DNA of 64,000 nt from the NCBI GenBank assembly GCA_012842685.1, contig DUSI01000032.1, forward strand, positions 54,488 to 118,487, read 5' to 3'. Below, in pieces: positions 37,576 to 46,675 of this stretch. Under the pieces are notes generated by a model, which was given only the letters and a program-made list of their open reading frames with translations, was not told where the DNA came from and made no database searches. Position 1 is the stretch's first letter, and each line of letters starts with the position of its first letter. Source of the stretch: Candidatus Fermentithermobacillaceae bacterium (GTDB taxonomy: Bacteria > Bacillota > Sulfobacillia > Fermentithermobacillales > Fermentithermobacillaceae). The translations under genes were made by a program, and so were the position numbers.

Positions 37576-39576
37576 ATGGTCTGGGAACTCACAGCCCTTT
37601 CCACGGGCGCAATTTCCATCATCGTCGCACTGTTTCTCTACAGGTGGGTAATGTCTCAAGCCAACGAGAACCCGAAGATGGCCGAGTTCTCGGCGGCAAT
37701 TCAGAGCGGCGCGGCAGCGTATCTGAAAAGGCTCTTCCAAGCCTTGGGCGGGCTGTCGAGCGTCGTTGCCGCCATCATCTTTTTCGCCCTAGGCTGGCAA
37801 GACGCCGTGGCCTACCTCGCCGGTGCGGCTTGCTCCGCGGGAGCCGCCTACACCGGTATGTATGTGGCCACGAGGGCTAACGCCAGGGTCGCGTGGGCCG
37901 CGAGGAGCGGTCTTGGCCGAGCATTCCCTGTTGGATTCTTCGCCGGGAGCGTAATGGGCCTTTCCGTCGTCGGGCTCGCCCTCGTGGGGATGACGGTACT
38001 CTACATAATCTTCAGGGATGCCTCAGTGGTGCTGAGCTTCAGCTTCGGCGCGAGCTCCCTGGCCCTGCTGGCTAAAGCCGGCGGCGGCATATACACCAAG
38101 ACCGCCGACATCGGGGCGGACCTCGTGGGTAAAGTCGAGTTCGACCTCGATGAGGATGACCCGAGGAACCCCGCGGTCATCGCCGATAACGTGGGTGACA
38201 ACGTTGGTGACGTCGCTGGCGTCGGAGCGGATATCTTTGACTCTTATGTGGCAAGCGTCGTGGCCGTCATGCTCCTCGGAGCTGCGCTCTACACCGAACA
38301 GTACGTGGTGTTCCCGCTCCTTCTCGGAGGCATAGGTATACTGTCGTCTCTCCTGGGTATGCTCTTCGTCCGGACAGGAGACAAGGGCGACCCCAACAGG
38401 GCCCTTAACACCGGGACCGTAGCCACCACCATCATATTCGCCGTACTGTCCACGGTCGTGACGTTCCTCATCGGGATACCGAACCCGTGGGGTCTCATCG
38501 TGCCGACGATCGCCGGGCTCCTCGCCGGTATCGTCATAGGCTTCACATCGGACCACTATACGGACATCGATAACTACGCTGTACAGAGCACTGCCGACAG
38601 CGCCGTGACCGGCCCCGCCATCTTGATCCTGAGGGGCTTCTCCTACGGCCTGGTGAGCATCGTGCCTTCCATTGTGGGTATCGTCGTGGCCATGCTCGTG
38701 GCCTACTTCGCGGCCGAGCACTTTGGAATCGCCGGCACGTACGGCGTGTCCATCGCGGCAGTCGGGATGCTCTCCATTACCGGCATGATAGTCTCGGCAG
38801 ACGCCTACGGCCCCATCGTCGATAACGCCAAGGGATGCGCCGAAGCAGGCGGTGAGTCGGAAGAGACCATCAGGATCTGCGACAAGCTTGACGCCGCCGG
38901 AAACACGGCCAAGGCCATAACCAAGGGTTTCGCCATCGGAGCCGCGGCCCTCACGGTCCTCGCCCTCTTCGCGGCATACTCAGAGACGGTCGGCATAAGC
39001 CAGATCGACGTCCGGACTCCGCAGGTAGTTGCCGGCGTTCTCCTCGGCTCCATCATGCCGCCTCTCTTTGCGGCGCTCACCATACTCTCGGTGGGCAAGA
39101 ACGCTTTCATGATGGTGGAAGAGATCAGGCGTCAGTTCAGGGAAATTCCCGGTCTCATCGAGGGTAAGGTCAAGCCCGACTCTGACCGCTGCGTCGACAT
39201 AGCCACTCAGGGCGCCCTCAAAGAACTGGTCGTCCCCGGGCTCTTGGCCCTGCTCACTCCGGTGGCGGTGGGCATAGTCCTCGGCCCCCACGCCCTGGGC
39301 GGGTTCCTGGCGGGGTCCATCATCTCGGGCATAATATTCGCCCTCTTCATGGCTAACTCGGGTGGGCTTTGGGACAACGCCAAGAAGTTCATCGAGGACG
39401 GCGCCCACGGCGGCAAAGGTTCGGAGGCCCATAAGGCTGCGGTCGTCGGCGACACGGTGGGAGACCCGTTCAAGGACACCGCCGGTCCGTCTCTGAACAC
39501 GCTCATCACGGTCATGTGCCTGAGCGCAAGCCTGTTCGGGCCCATCATCGCAAAGCTGACTCTCCTAAAGTTCTGA
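37576..39576 (+). CDS. hppA: Membrane-bound ion-translocating pyrophosphatase, K+-independent type
   Basis: A 666-residue membrane pyrophosphatase, about 16 transmembrane helices. It couples pyrophosphate hydrolysis to H+ (or Na+) pumping. Catalytic motifs are DIGADLVGKVE and the acidic run DDPRNPAVIADNVGDNVGD near residue 195, and later GDTVGDPFKDTAGPS. The segment GNTAKAITKG has a lysine at the position where K+-dependent enzymes have alanine, so it is predicted to be K+-independent. ATG with AGGAGG upstream, its own promoter and terminator: a single-gene unit. It would save energy by using biosynthetic pyrophosphate. Confidence 0.97.
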   Translation: MVWELTALSTGAISIIVALFLYRWVMSQANENPKMAEFSAAIQSGAAAYLKRLFQALGGLSSVVAAIIFFALGWQDAVAYLAGAACSAGAAYTGMYVATRANARVAWAARSGLGRAFPVGFFAGSVMGLSVVGLALVGMTVLYIIFRDASVVLSFSFGASSLALLAKAGGGIYTKTADIGADLVGKVEFDLDEDDPRNPAVIADNVGDNVGDVAGVGADIFDSYVASVVAVMLLGAALYTEQYVVFPLLLGGIGILSSLLGMLFVRTGDKGDPNRALNTGTVATTIIFAVLSTVVTFLIGIPNPWGLIVPTIAGLLAGIVIGFTSDHYTDIDNYAVQSTADSAVTGPAILILRGFSYGLVSIVPSIVGIVVAMLVAYFAAEHFGIAGTYGVSIAAVGMLSITGMIVSADAYGPIVDNAKGCAEAGGESEETIRICDKLDAAGNTAKAITKGFAIGAAALTVLALFAAYSETVGISQIDVRTPQVVAGVLLGSIMPPLFAALTILSVGKNAFMMVEEIRRQFREIPGLIEGKVKPDSDRCVDIATQGALKELVVPGLLALLTPVAVGIVLGPHALGGFLAGSIISGIIFALFMANSGGLWDNAKKFIEDGAHGGKGSEAHKAAVVGDTVGDPFKDTAGPSLNTLITVMCLSASLFGPIIAKLTLLKF

Positions 39577-39608
39577 GCGCTCGTTCCGGAGATTTGCCAA
39601 GGAAAGAA

Positions 39609-39640
39609 GAGGGCCCTGCGGCCAAAGGCGCAGGGCCCTC
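39609..39640. terminator. Terminator after hppA
   Basis: GAGGGCCCTGCG and CGCAGGGCCCTC form a perfect twelve-base-pair stem with an eight-base loop, 32 bases after the hppA stop. The plus-strand tail CTTAATAT is weak. It may also serve the convergent minus-strand gene ending at 39668. Confidence 0.8.
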
Positions 39641-39667
39641 CTTAATATGCCTAGCCAACGCATCACG

Positions 39668-40147
39668 TCATTCACTCTTTGCCGGTCCATGCGGGTCCAT
39701 CTTGAAACGCTCGCCGAATATCTCCCGTAGGCGACCTGCTTTGCACTCGGCGTTTGTGCCTTTGTCCACGCTACCCTTGTATTTCCCGCGGCGGCAGCGT
39801 ATCTCGAAGGTGTAGTGGTCGTCAAGACGCCCGGTGCTTGAATCTCGGCCTACATACAGCGAGAAGGACTCCACATCTCGGTTCTCCACCGCCCAGCTGC
39901 CGGGATAGCGCTGAAGTAAGGCCTCAAGTGGCTCGTTGACCAGACCGTCTGCGTACTCTGAAAAGACGTGCATCGTCCCGGCCAGCCTGTCCAGATAAGT
40001 GGCCTGCCTGCACGGGGCGGTTATTCTCTCGTAGAGTTTCTTGTCGATGGGGAGGAACGCAGTCCTCTCTTTCCCAGCCATGATTATGAAGGGGACCATC
40101 CGGCCAAAGATCCCTCTCCTCATGTGGACGGGAATGGCAACGTTCAA
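39668..40147 (-). CDS. Conserved-looking hypothetical protein
   Basis: A protein of about 159 residues with no recognised family. It has no signal peptide or membrane segment. It starts with a beta-rich region (VPFIIMAGKERTAFLPI), contains helical LVNEPLEALLQRYPG, and ends with a strongly basic segment (FEIRCRRGKYKGSVDKG then CKAGRLREIFGERF). TTG at 40147 has AAAGGA ten bases upstream; GTG at 40156 almost overlaps that site, and an ATG at 40121 lacks one. Codon use matches the neighbours and no reading frame overlaps it convincingly. It lies between hppA and serS; no function is proposed. Confidence 0.6.
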   Translation of the reverse strand: MNVAIPVHMRRGIFGRMVPFIIMAGKERTAFLPIDKKLYERITAPCRQATYLDRLAGTMHVFSEYADGLVNEPLEALLQRYPGSWAVENRDVESFSLYVGRDSSTGRLDDHYTFEIRCRRGKYKGSVDKGTNAECKAGRLREIFGERFKMDPHGPAKSE

Positions 40148-40278
40148 GGCACGCACGTCCTTTCATCTGGGGTCTTAGTAGTGATTCTCTCGATGGGCAC
40201 CTATTCCTGCCCCGGCGGATACCGCCAAAACCTACGTCGAGGACCGGTCCGCTGGGAGAGGCGGGCAGAAAACTAGGA

Positions 40279-40301
40279 AGCCCGGCCCCAAAGGCCGGGC
40301 T
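40279..40301 (-). terminator. Terminator after serS
   Basis: On the minus strand AGCCCGGCC and GGCCGGGCT form a nine-base-pair stem with a five-base loop, followed by TCCTAGTTTTC. It lies about 110 bases after the serS stop. Confidence 0.75.
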
Positions 40302-40409
40302 GAATTCCCGAAGCCACCCGCGTCCCCAGGCCGCCCGAGATGCGACCAGGATCCGGCCAAGACCGCAGCCCAAATAGCAGGCGTTCTCTGCCGTTGGGCG
40401 GGTCCCGGT

Positions 40410-41696
40410 CTAGAGGAGGGGCGAGACGGGACGCAACTTGGAGAGGCCGCCGGGCATATAGGGCCTGAGCACTTCGGGCACGGTTACGCTGCCGTCTTCC
40501 TCCTGGTAGTTCTCGAGTATGGCGACGATGGTCCTCCCGATGGCGATCGCGGTCCCGTTGAGAGTGTGGAGGTACTCGGGTTTCCCGCCCCCGGTGCGCC
40601 TGAACCTCATATTGAGCCCGCGCGCCTGGAAGTCGGTGCAGTTGGAGCAAGACGTTATCTCCCTGTACTTCTCTTCAGACGGGTGCCAGAACTCCACGTC
40701 GTATTTCTTGTAAGCCACCGGTCCGAGGTCGCCGGAGCACATCATGACCACCCTGTAAGGGATCCCGAGTTCCCGGTAGAAGCGCTCTTCGATAGATACC
40801 ATGTACTCATGGGTCTTCTCGGAGTCTTCGGGCCTATCGAACACGAACATCTCCACTTTATCGAAGTGATGGGTGCGTATGAGGCCGCGCACGTCCCTGC
40901 CTCCGGAACCCACTTCCGTGCGGTAGCACGAAGAAAACCCCGCGTACTTCAGCGGAAGGTCTTTTTCCTCTAAGATCTCCCCGGCATGCATGGCGCAGAG
41001 GGGGATCTCCGAAGTGCCTACCAGCCCCAGGTCCTCTCCCTCGATCCGGTAGATCTGGTCCTTGAAGAACGGATAGTGGCGGGTGCCTTCGAGGACCTCG
41101 GTCTTAACCATGATGGGAGTCACAACCGGGATAAACCCTTCCGACACCAGGATGTCCATGGCGTACCTGACGAGGGCAAACTCCAGGAACACGGCATCGC
41201 CTTTCAGGAAGTATGTACGCGTGCCCCATATTTTCGCCGCCCTGGCGATATCGATGATGCCCAGGCTCTCCCCTATGGTCACGTGGTCTTTGGGTTTGAA
41301 GGAGAACTCCCGGGGCTTGCCCCAGGTCCTCACGACCACGTTCCCCGACTCGTCCTTGCCGTAGGGCACTTCGGGAGCCAGCATGTTGGGCATCCAGATT
41401 AGGAGGTCGCGGAGCTCTTTCTCCACTCCGGCAAGCTCGTCTTCGACCGAGGCGATCTTGTCGCGGATGCCGCGGGTCCGCTCTATGAGCTCGTTGCGCT
41501 TCGCGGCGTCCTTTATGCCCTTTATCTCCTCCGAGAGCCTGTTCCTCTCCTCACGCAGGACATTTACCGTCCTCACGAGTTCCAGGCGCCTTTGGTCCAG
41601 CTCCAAGATCCTGTCCAGAGGCGCTTCGGTCGAGCGTTTCTTGAGCATTTCTTCTACCGCGGCTCTATCTTTTCGAAGTATCTCTATGTCGAACAT
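40410..41696 (-). CDS. serS: Seryl-tRNA synthetase
   Basis: A 428-residue class II synthetase. The N-terminal antiparallel coiled coil (about 25-105, DRILELDQRRLELVRTVNVL onward) binds tRNA-Ser. Motif 2 is in YAGFSSCYRTEVGSGGRDVRG (glycine-rich segment around 270) and motif 3 is NGTAIAIGRTIVAILE near the end. ATG at 41696 gives MFDIEILRKDR, the normal start; upstream in-frame codons fall in the T-box leader and are not part of the protein. Expression is predicted to respond to uncharged tRNA-Ser through that T-box. Confidence 0.97.
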   Translation of the reverse strand: MFDIEILRKDRAAVEEMLKKRSTEAPLDRILELDQRRLELVRTVNVLREERNRLSEEIKGIKDAAKRNELIERTRGIRDKIASVEDELAGVEKELRDLLIWMPNMLAPEVPYGKDESGNVVVRTWGKPREFSFKPKDHVTIGESLGIIDIARAAKIWGTRTYFLKGDAVFLEFALVRYAMDILVSEGFIPVVTPIMVKTEVLEGTRHYPFFKDQIYRIEGEDLGLVGTSEIPLCAMHAGEILEEKDLPLKYAGFSSCYRTEVGSGGRDVRGLIRTHHFDKVEMFVFDRPEDSEKTHEYMVSIEERFYRELGIPYRVVMMCSGDLGPVAYKKYDVEFWHPSEEKYREITSCSNCTDFQARGLNMRFRRTGGGKPEYLHTLNGTAIAIGRTIVAILENYQEEDGSVTVPEVLRPYMPGGLSKLRPVSPLL

Positions 41697-41703
41697 ACTA
41701 AGC

Positions 41704-41985
41704 CCCCCTGAAATGAAGGAGCAGGCAGTCTCAAGGACGAGACGCGCCTGCTCTCGTGGTGCCACCCTGATTCGCCGCCTGGATAGGCGACCTCTGTGTC
41801 CTTTAACGGAGACGCCCGGTGAGGAATACTCGGACACGCGAGGGATCCTCCCCACGTCCTTTGTTCCCCACGCCTCAGGGTGCTGTTCGACCGTAAGTCC
41901 GGCACTGCCTCGCACCGCCCGGCAGCTCTCTTTGCCCGGGACCTACGTCTACTGTCCCGTCATCGGCTTTCGAAGAATATACCAC
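41704..41985 (-). promoter_or_regulatory. T-box riboswitch controlling serS
   Basis: On the minus strand the conserved T-box sequence AGGGTGGCACCACGA occurs at 41754-41768. It is followed by a terminator (GAGCAGGC with GCCTGCTC, 41719-41753) that competes with the antiterminator. Upstream are an AGTA/GACG segment and a GGTG loop expected of stem I. A likely specifier is AGC (serine) in GAACAGCACC near 41880; that choice is tentative. Uncharged tRNA-Ser should stabilise the antiterminator and allow serS transcription. Confidence 0.88.
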
Positions 41986-42113
41986 GTTTTGGACGGAAAG
42001 TGAAATCAAATCGGTCCCTGTGACTCTGTCACGGCGTGACACATGGGTTCATAGAATGGTGTGGTCTCAGAGCCCGCGGAAAAAACGAAAACGCTCCTTG
42101 AGAGGGATAACAT

Positions 42114-43451
42114 ATGGTAAGCGTCATCGTGTATTCGTTCGACGGCAGCGAACGGCTCTCCAAGTGCGTTCAGTCCATGGAAGCAGCGACGCCCGAAAGC
42201 CACGAGATCATTGAGGCCCCTCTCAAGAGCCCCAGGGGAAGACCCCTCTCTATGACCGAATCCCTAAACCGCGCCGCCTCCGCTGCGCAAGGCGACTACC
42301 TGGTGTTCATGACCGCCGATACCGTTGTCAGCGCCGGATGGCTGGCGAGGCTCATCGCCTGCGCGGAAGAGACGGGAGCGGGAGCGGTGGGGCCCCTTTG
42401 CAACATGGCCACGGGCCTTCAAAACGCGCCGGCCCTGAAGCCCGGCACAGTGCTTTCCCCCGACCCTTCCAAGTGGCGGCCCTCGGTGAGGATAGCGATG
42501 GCTCCCATGCTGGTACGGCGGGACACGTTCTTCGAAGTTGGCGGGTTCGACGAGAGGTTCGGTCCTGAAGGTTTCGCAGACGACGATTTCTGCCTGCGCC
42601 TCGCCCTCACGGGCAGGAAGGCGTACATCGCGGGGGACGTGTATGTCCACAGGCTCGGCCCCAGGCACCCCCTTCAGGGAGAACCGGAACGCATCCGCAT
42701 CCTCGACGGGGAAGCCCGCAGGATGTGCACCAAGTCGGGACTCGACGACCCCATGGCCGCCCACCCCCGCAGAGACGTCCTCGGGCTGGTGGAGGTCGAG
42801 GGCAAGAGGGTTCTGGACCTCAGGGCGCGTACAGGCGCCAACCTCCTCGAATGCGCCGCTAGGGGAGCTCGCGTGGCCTACGGGGTCGAAGAAGACCCGA
42901 GGCTCAGGAGGGTAGCCGAAACATACTGCCCGGCAGAGGAGACCAAGGATGGACGTGGAGCGGAAGGCGAGCATCCCTCAAACGGCGCGCTGAACGGGAC
43001 AGAACTGGGGATCCTCCGGAGCCTGAGAGAAGCATCGAGCCACCGCCCCTATGATGTGGCGATCGCCATCTGGCACCTCGAGTGCATGACCAACCCCGTC
43101 AGTTACCTGAAGAGGCTCAAACAACTCATCGCCGAAGGCGGGGTGCTCCTCGCCTGCGTGCGGAACGCGTGGGCCCTCTCACGCCTCTTGCCCCTCCTGC
43201 TCACGGCGCCGCCTCCCACCTACCCGCGGCCTGCGTGGGGACCGTGCGCCGCTCCCGACGACGTGCTGGGCTGGCTTGAGGAATCGGGGTACGAGGTCCT
43301 AAGCGTAAAGACGGCCTACGCCCCGCCTCTGGGCAAGGAACCCTTCCTCAATGGCTTCATGAAGCTGGTCAAGAGTCACGGCTTCATCGAAGATCCAAAA
43401 CCGGAGCTCTACTCGGACGAGTGCTGGTTCACGGCACGTATCAAAGCATAG
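42114..43451 (+). CDS. Glycosyltransferase family 2 fused to a methyltransferase-like domain
   Basis: A 445-residue two-domain protein. Residues 1 to about 190 are a GT-A glycosyltransferase (family 2): VSVIVYSFDGSERLSKCVQSM, a metal-binding-like FMTADTVVS, GAGAVGPLCN, and the acceptor-site FDERFGPEGFADDDFCLRL. Residues about 225-440 look like a SAM-dependent methyltransferase: a motif I-like VLDLRARTGANLLECAARG (the usual glycines are partly replaced), then PYDVAIAIWHLECM. It may build and methylate a cell-surface glycan; this is inference. ATG with GAGAGGG upstream. It stands alone, divergent from serS, with no other surface-glycan genes nearby. Confidence 0.8.
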   Translation: MVSVIVYSFDGSERLSKCVQSMEAATPESHEIIEAPLKSPRGRPLSMTESLNRAASAAQGDYLVFMTADTVVSAGWLARLIACAEETGAGAVGPLCNMATGLQNAPALKPGTVLSPDPSKWRPSVRIAMAPMLVRRDTFFEVGGFDERFGPEGFADDDFCLRLALTGRKAYIAGDVYVHRLGPRHPLQGEPERIRILDGEARRMCTKSGLDDPMAAHPRRDVLGLVEVEGKRVLDLRARTGANLLECAARGARVAYGVEEDPRLRRVAETYCPAEETKDGRGAEGEHPSNGALNGTELGILRSLREASSHRPYDVAIAIWHLECMTNPVSYLKRLKQLIAEGGVLLACVRNAWALSRLLPLLLTAPPPTYPRPAWGPCAAPDDVLGWLEESGYEVLSVKTAYAPPLGKEPFLNGFMKLVKSHGFIEDPKPELYSDECWFTARIKA

Positions 43452-43458
43452 GCACGCG

Positions 43459-45204
43459 TTACCTCTGGCCCAAAAGGCTGCTGTACCGGGTTTGGAACTC
43501 GCGGCGATCTTCAGGATCCAGCCGCAAGAACCTCTCAAAGCTCCTGAGGCTCAGCCGCCCCACGGAGAACAAGACCCGGGTAAACTCCTTGTCGTCCGGC
43601 ATATACTTGGCCTGCAAATCCTCTAGACGCTTCATGCCGTAGTAGTAAGCGGTCATGTAGCCTGGGTTTCTCTCCTGGTAGAGGACCTGGCCCCTGGCCG
43701 TGTTCCAGTCGAAGCCGAGTTCATCCACGTAGAGCTGCACCGCTTCTTCGACAGGCCTCCCGAAGTAGTGGAGATAAAGGTCTGCCTTGATCCTTACCGC
43801 CGTATGGTGCCTCCTGAGCCTCACGAAAACCGGGAAAGCCGGGTCGGGGAATATGCCTTCCAGGAGTTTTTCTGACCTGTGGGCCGCGCCTTCCGTGAGA
43901 GGCACAGACCTTGCCCCCAAGGCCACCGTAGCCGGGAGCGGATCTAGAACCGACCTCACGAACTGGACATGGTGGCCCGGGTAGCACTCGTGGATGGCCA
44001 TCATCTTGAGCCAGCCGTCGGTCACGGCTCGGAAGTTGGTATCGTTGAGGAAACATTCGCCTACAAGGGGACGCCGACGGTAGCAGCCTCCGGCGTATCC
44101 ACCCCACGGGTAATCGTCCCTTGTCTGCTCGGGCGTGGGTTTCACGAGGCATGTCTCTTCAGGCAAGTCCACGTAACCGTCTACAGCGGCCTTCTTGGCA
44201 ACGGCTACGTATTCTTCCATCCGCCTGAACATCTCTTCTACGGAATCGGCCGGCCCGGCGACCCTAAGGAGAAGCGCCGCCACATCGCCCGGCGTGCGCA
44301 CGCTGCCATCCAACCTGGCCGCGGACTCCAGCATCTCGGCTCTGGTCCTTTCGATCTCGGACTCGTGCCACCTCAAGAGCTCTTCCAGCTCCACGCCCAG
44401 CTCTTCCCTCAGTACCCTCTCGTAGGCGGCCCTCCTTTCGTCTTCGGAAGCGCCGGCAAGGACCTCCCCGTCGTCTCGCGGTTTCTCCCGCGGCGCAAAC
44501 CGGCTCCTTGTGACCTCCGACTCCCAACCTACGGTCTTGGAGGCAAGCCTTCTCAGCATGTCCCTGAGGTCCTGGGTCTCGTAATCAGAAAGGCCCGGGA
44601 AGTACACCGGGACCTCATCTGCCAGTTTGGAGGCCACCTTGCGCATGACTGCGCAAGCCACGGCGACCTGGCGCCTCTTCTCGGGTTCCGCGCTTCCCAG
44701 GATGGACTTAACACCCCGGAACACGTCGTCGAACTGGTGGAAGCGTTTCTTGAACACCCGGTACCGCTCCCCCGGGGAGCGGGAATCTTGTCTGAAGAGA
44801 CGGTCTACAAACTGGGTCTGGGTCCTTATGAAGCGCGCAGGGTGATGGTAGGCGGAGTCCACGGACGAGATTTTCCCGGAGAGGAATTCTACAAAGTGGC
44901 TCTTCAGCAGCTCTTGGACGTCCTCGGCGGGCACGAGAGTCTCGGCCTCTTTCAGGAGCTCCTGCCACCTGGACTTCTCCCAGTCCCTCTGTCCAAACCC
45001 GGGGACCACGGCCTCTTCATCGTACATCCTGCTGGAGGTTAGCCTGTAGGCAAGCTCTGCGCACTTGGCGTCAAACTCTCTGAAAACCTGGACCTGTTCT
45101 TCTGAAGCCCGTTTCCCTTCTTTCCCTTCCGGCCCTTCCGGTGTCGCCTCCGGCGGGACATCCGGATGGACATCGTACCGAGCGTTTGGATTGTGCTCGA
45201 GCAT
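43459..45204 (-). CDS. DUF885-family putative zinc carboxypeptidase-like protein
   Basis: A 581-residue DUF885 protein. The family is thought to be a zinc peptidase related to M32-type carboxypeptidases. The candidate metal motif H-E-x-x-P-G-H-H is seen in AIHECYPGHHVQFV near residue 412. Downstream features are GAAHRSEKLLEGIF and YLHYFGRPVEEAV. The N-terminus has a short Pro/Glu-rich stretch and no signal peptide, so it is likely cytoplasmic. ATG at 45204 with TTGGGGAG upstream. It is separated by 90 bp from the PucR-type regulator on the same strand and may share its transcript. The substrate is unknown. Confidence 0.85.
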   Translation of the reverse strand: MLEHNPNARYDVHPDVPPEATPEGPEGKEGKRASEEQVQVFREFDAKCAELAYRLTSSRMYDEEAVVPGFGQRDWEKSRWQELLKEAETLVPAEDVQELLKSHFVEFLSGKISSVDSAYHHPARFIRTQTQFVDRLFRQDSRSPGERYRVFKKRFHQFDDVFRGVKSILGSAEPEKRRQVAVACAVMRKVASKLADEVPVYFPGLSDYETQDLRDMLRRLASKTVGWESEVTRSRFAPREKPRDDGEVLAGASEDERRAAYERVLREELGVELEELLRWHESEIERTRAEMLESAARLDGSVRTPGDVAALLLRVAGPADSVEEMFRRMEEYVAVAKKAAVDGYVDLPEETCLVKPTPEQTRDDYPWGGYAGGCYRRRPLVGECFLNDTNFRAVTDGWLKMMAIHECYPGHHVQFVRSVLDPLPATVALGARSVPLTEGAAHRSEKLLEGIFPDPAFPVFVRLRRHHTAVRIKADLYLHYFGRPVEEAVQLYVDELGFDWNTARGQVLYQERNPGYMTAYYYGMKRLEDLQAKYMPDDKEFTRVLFSVGRLSLRSFERFLRLDPEDRREFQTRYSSLLGQR

Positions 45205-45294
45205 CTCCCCAAAACCTCACTTTCAGAATGTAAACCGCGCTCCGGCCGCGAAAGCCCGAGAAACCCCCGGCATGGGTGCGCTCTTCTCCCCCTC

Positions 45295-46485
45295 TTATGT
45301 CTCGCGGCCCGCGCCGTCTCTGGCGAAATGGAGTGCCTTGGTCCAAACGTGCAGGACCAGCCTGGAACTGGGATCGTCCGGGTCCATGCCTGTGAGCTCC
45401 TTGATCTTGCGTATCCTGTAGTCCAAGGTGTTGGGATGCACGCTCAGGCGCTCCGCGGCAAGCTTCCGCTTACCGTACAGGTCCAGATACGTCTCCAAGG
45501 TATCGAACAGCTGGGACTTGTGGAGCTCGTCGTATGTGATGAGTTTCGTTACGGCTTCCCTGCCAAAACTTGAATGCCTCTTGCAACCGTTGAGGCACGC
45601 CAGGAGGTCGTATGGGGCAAGGGTACGGTAATCGAAAAACCCCGACTCGTACCTGAACCTCGCGCCCAGGGCAATGGCCTCAGACGCTTCCGAATAGCTC
45701 CGCCTGAGGAGAGACAGCTCCTCGCATGGGCCGCCCAACCCGACCGCCACATCCCTTCCCATCCTGGAGTAGCGGTCTGCGATAGTGCTCGCCACCTTCC
45801 CTGCGCCGGTGTCTCCTCCGGCGAATATGACGACAACGTCGTCCCTGAAGATGCCTCTCAAGGACGCCGGCGCCGCTTCTTTAAGGAGCGCCTCGGTTTC
45901 CTTGAAAACCTGCTGGGGGCGGTTCCCTCGCCTGTCGCGGATAAGCATCACTTGGAAAGGCGGCTCCCCATACCATCCGGCGGCCCGCAGCGCGGACTGG
46001 AGGCCGTCCATATCCCTCTGTCCCCCGCGGACCAGGTCGGCGATCAGGTCTTCCCGCTGCCTCTGCCTCATGTCCTGCGCAGTACCCTGCCTCTCGAGTG
46101 CCTGTACCAGTTGGATCCTGGCTCGAAGAAGGGCTTCTTCAGCATGGGCGCTCAAGGGCACCTTGCCGTTTATGACCCAGAGGTACCCGAGCACCGTGTT
46201 CCCCGCTTTGATTGCCAGGGCTACCCTCGGTGAAAAGCCTATCTCGGGGATACCCTCTACGAAAGCCACCCCGTGGCTTCTCTCTATCGCCTCATAAACA
46301 CCGCGTTCCTTGAGGACCCTGAGCGTCGCCTGGGAGGCGCCCCTCCTCAAGAGAGTCTCCATCCTCACCGAATCCACCGGTTGGTCGTGGGCGGAGTAAG
46401 CTATCAGACGACCGCCGGCGTCTTCCAGGGTGATGGGTCTTCCGATCGTCCTGGCCAAATCGTCGATTATCGCCTGAATCTCCAC
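45295..46485 (-). CDS. PucR/CdaR-family transcriptional regulator
   Basis: A 396-residue regulator. Its first ~130 residues form a GAF-like sensory region (VALAIKAGNTVLGYLWVI). A central region has GGDUF-like remnants (VAVGLGGPCEELSLLRRSYSEASEAI). A C-terminal PucR helix-turn-helix follows: FDTLETYLDLYGKRKLAAERL, then SVHPNTLDYRIRKIKELTG. Relatives control purine, amino-acid or sugar-diacid catabolism in response to a small effector. GTG at 46485 with GGAGG seven bases upstream. It lies immediately downstream of the flavin dehydrogenase operon on the same strand, which is its most likely target. Confidence 0.88.
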   Translation of the reverse strand: MEIQAIIDDLARTIGRPITLEDAGGRLIAYSAHDQPVDSVRMETLLRRGASQATLRVLKERGVYEAIERSHGVAFVEGIPEIGFSPRVALAIKAGNTVLGYLWVINGKVPLSAHAEEALLRARIQLVQALERQGTAQDMRQRQREDLIADLVRGGQRDMDGLQSALRAAGWYGEPPFQVMLIRDRRGNRPQQVFKETEALLKEAAPASLRGIFRDDVVVIFAGGDTGAGKVASTIADRYSRMGRDVAVGLGGPCEELSLLRRSYSEASEAIALGARFRYESGFFDYRTLAPYDLLACLNGCKRHSSFGREAVTKLITYDELHKSQLFDTLETYLDLYGKRKLAAERLSVHPNTLDYRIRKIKELTGMDPDDPSSRLVLHVWTKALHFARDGAGRET

Positions 46486-46610
46486 CGGATCCCCTCCTGC
46501 CCCATAACAGGCCTAGCGTATGGGTTGACTGTTCGCTGGGACAGGAAGGGATTCCTCCAGCCGCTGGGGACAGAAGGGATATGCCGGGGCGATAAAGTAA
46601 TACCGATCTA

Positions 46611-46650
46611 AGCCCCGGGCACGCCGGCCCTTTGCTTTTCCCCCGGGGCT
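46611..46650 (-). terminator. Hairpin after the dehydrogenase operon
   Basis: AGCCCCGGG and CCCGGGGCT pair over a long loop of about 22 bases. The minus-strand tail lacks a clear U run, so intrinsic termination is uncertain. It lies between the operon and the regulator gene. Confidence 0.35.
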
Positions 46651-46675
46651 ACCCTTTTTGGTGTCGGTCCGAGTA

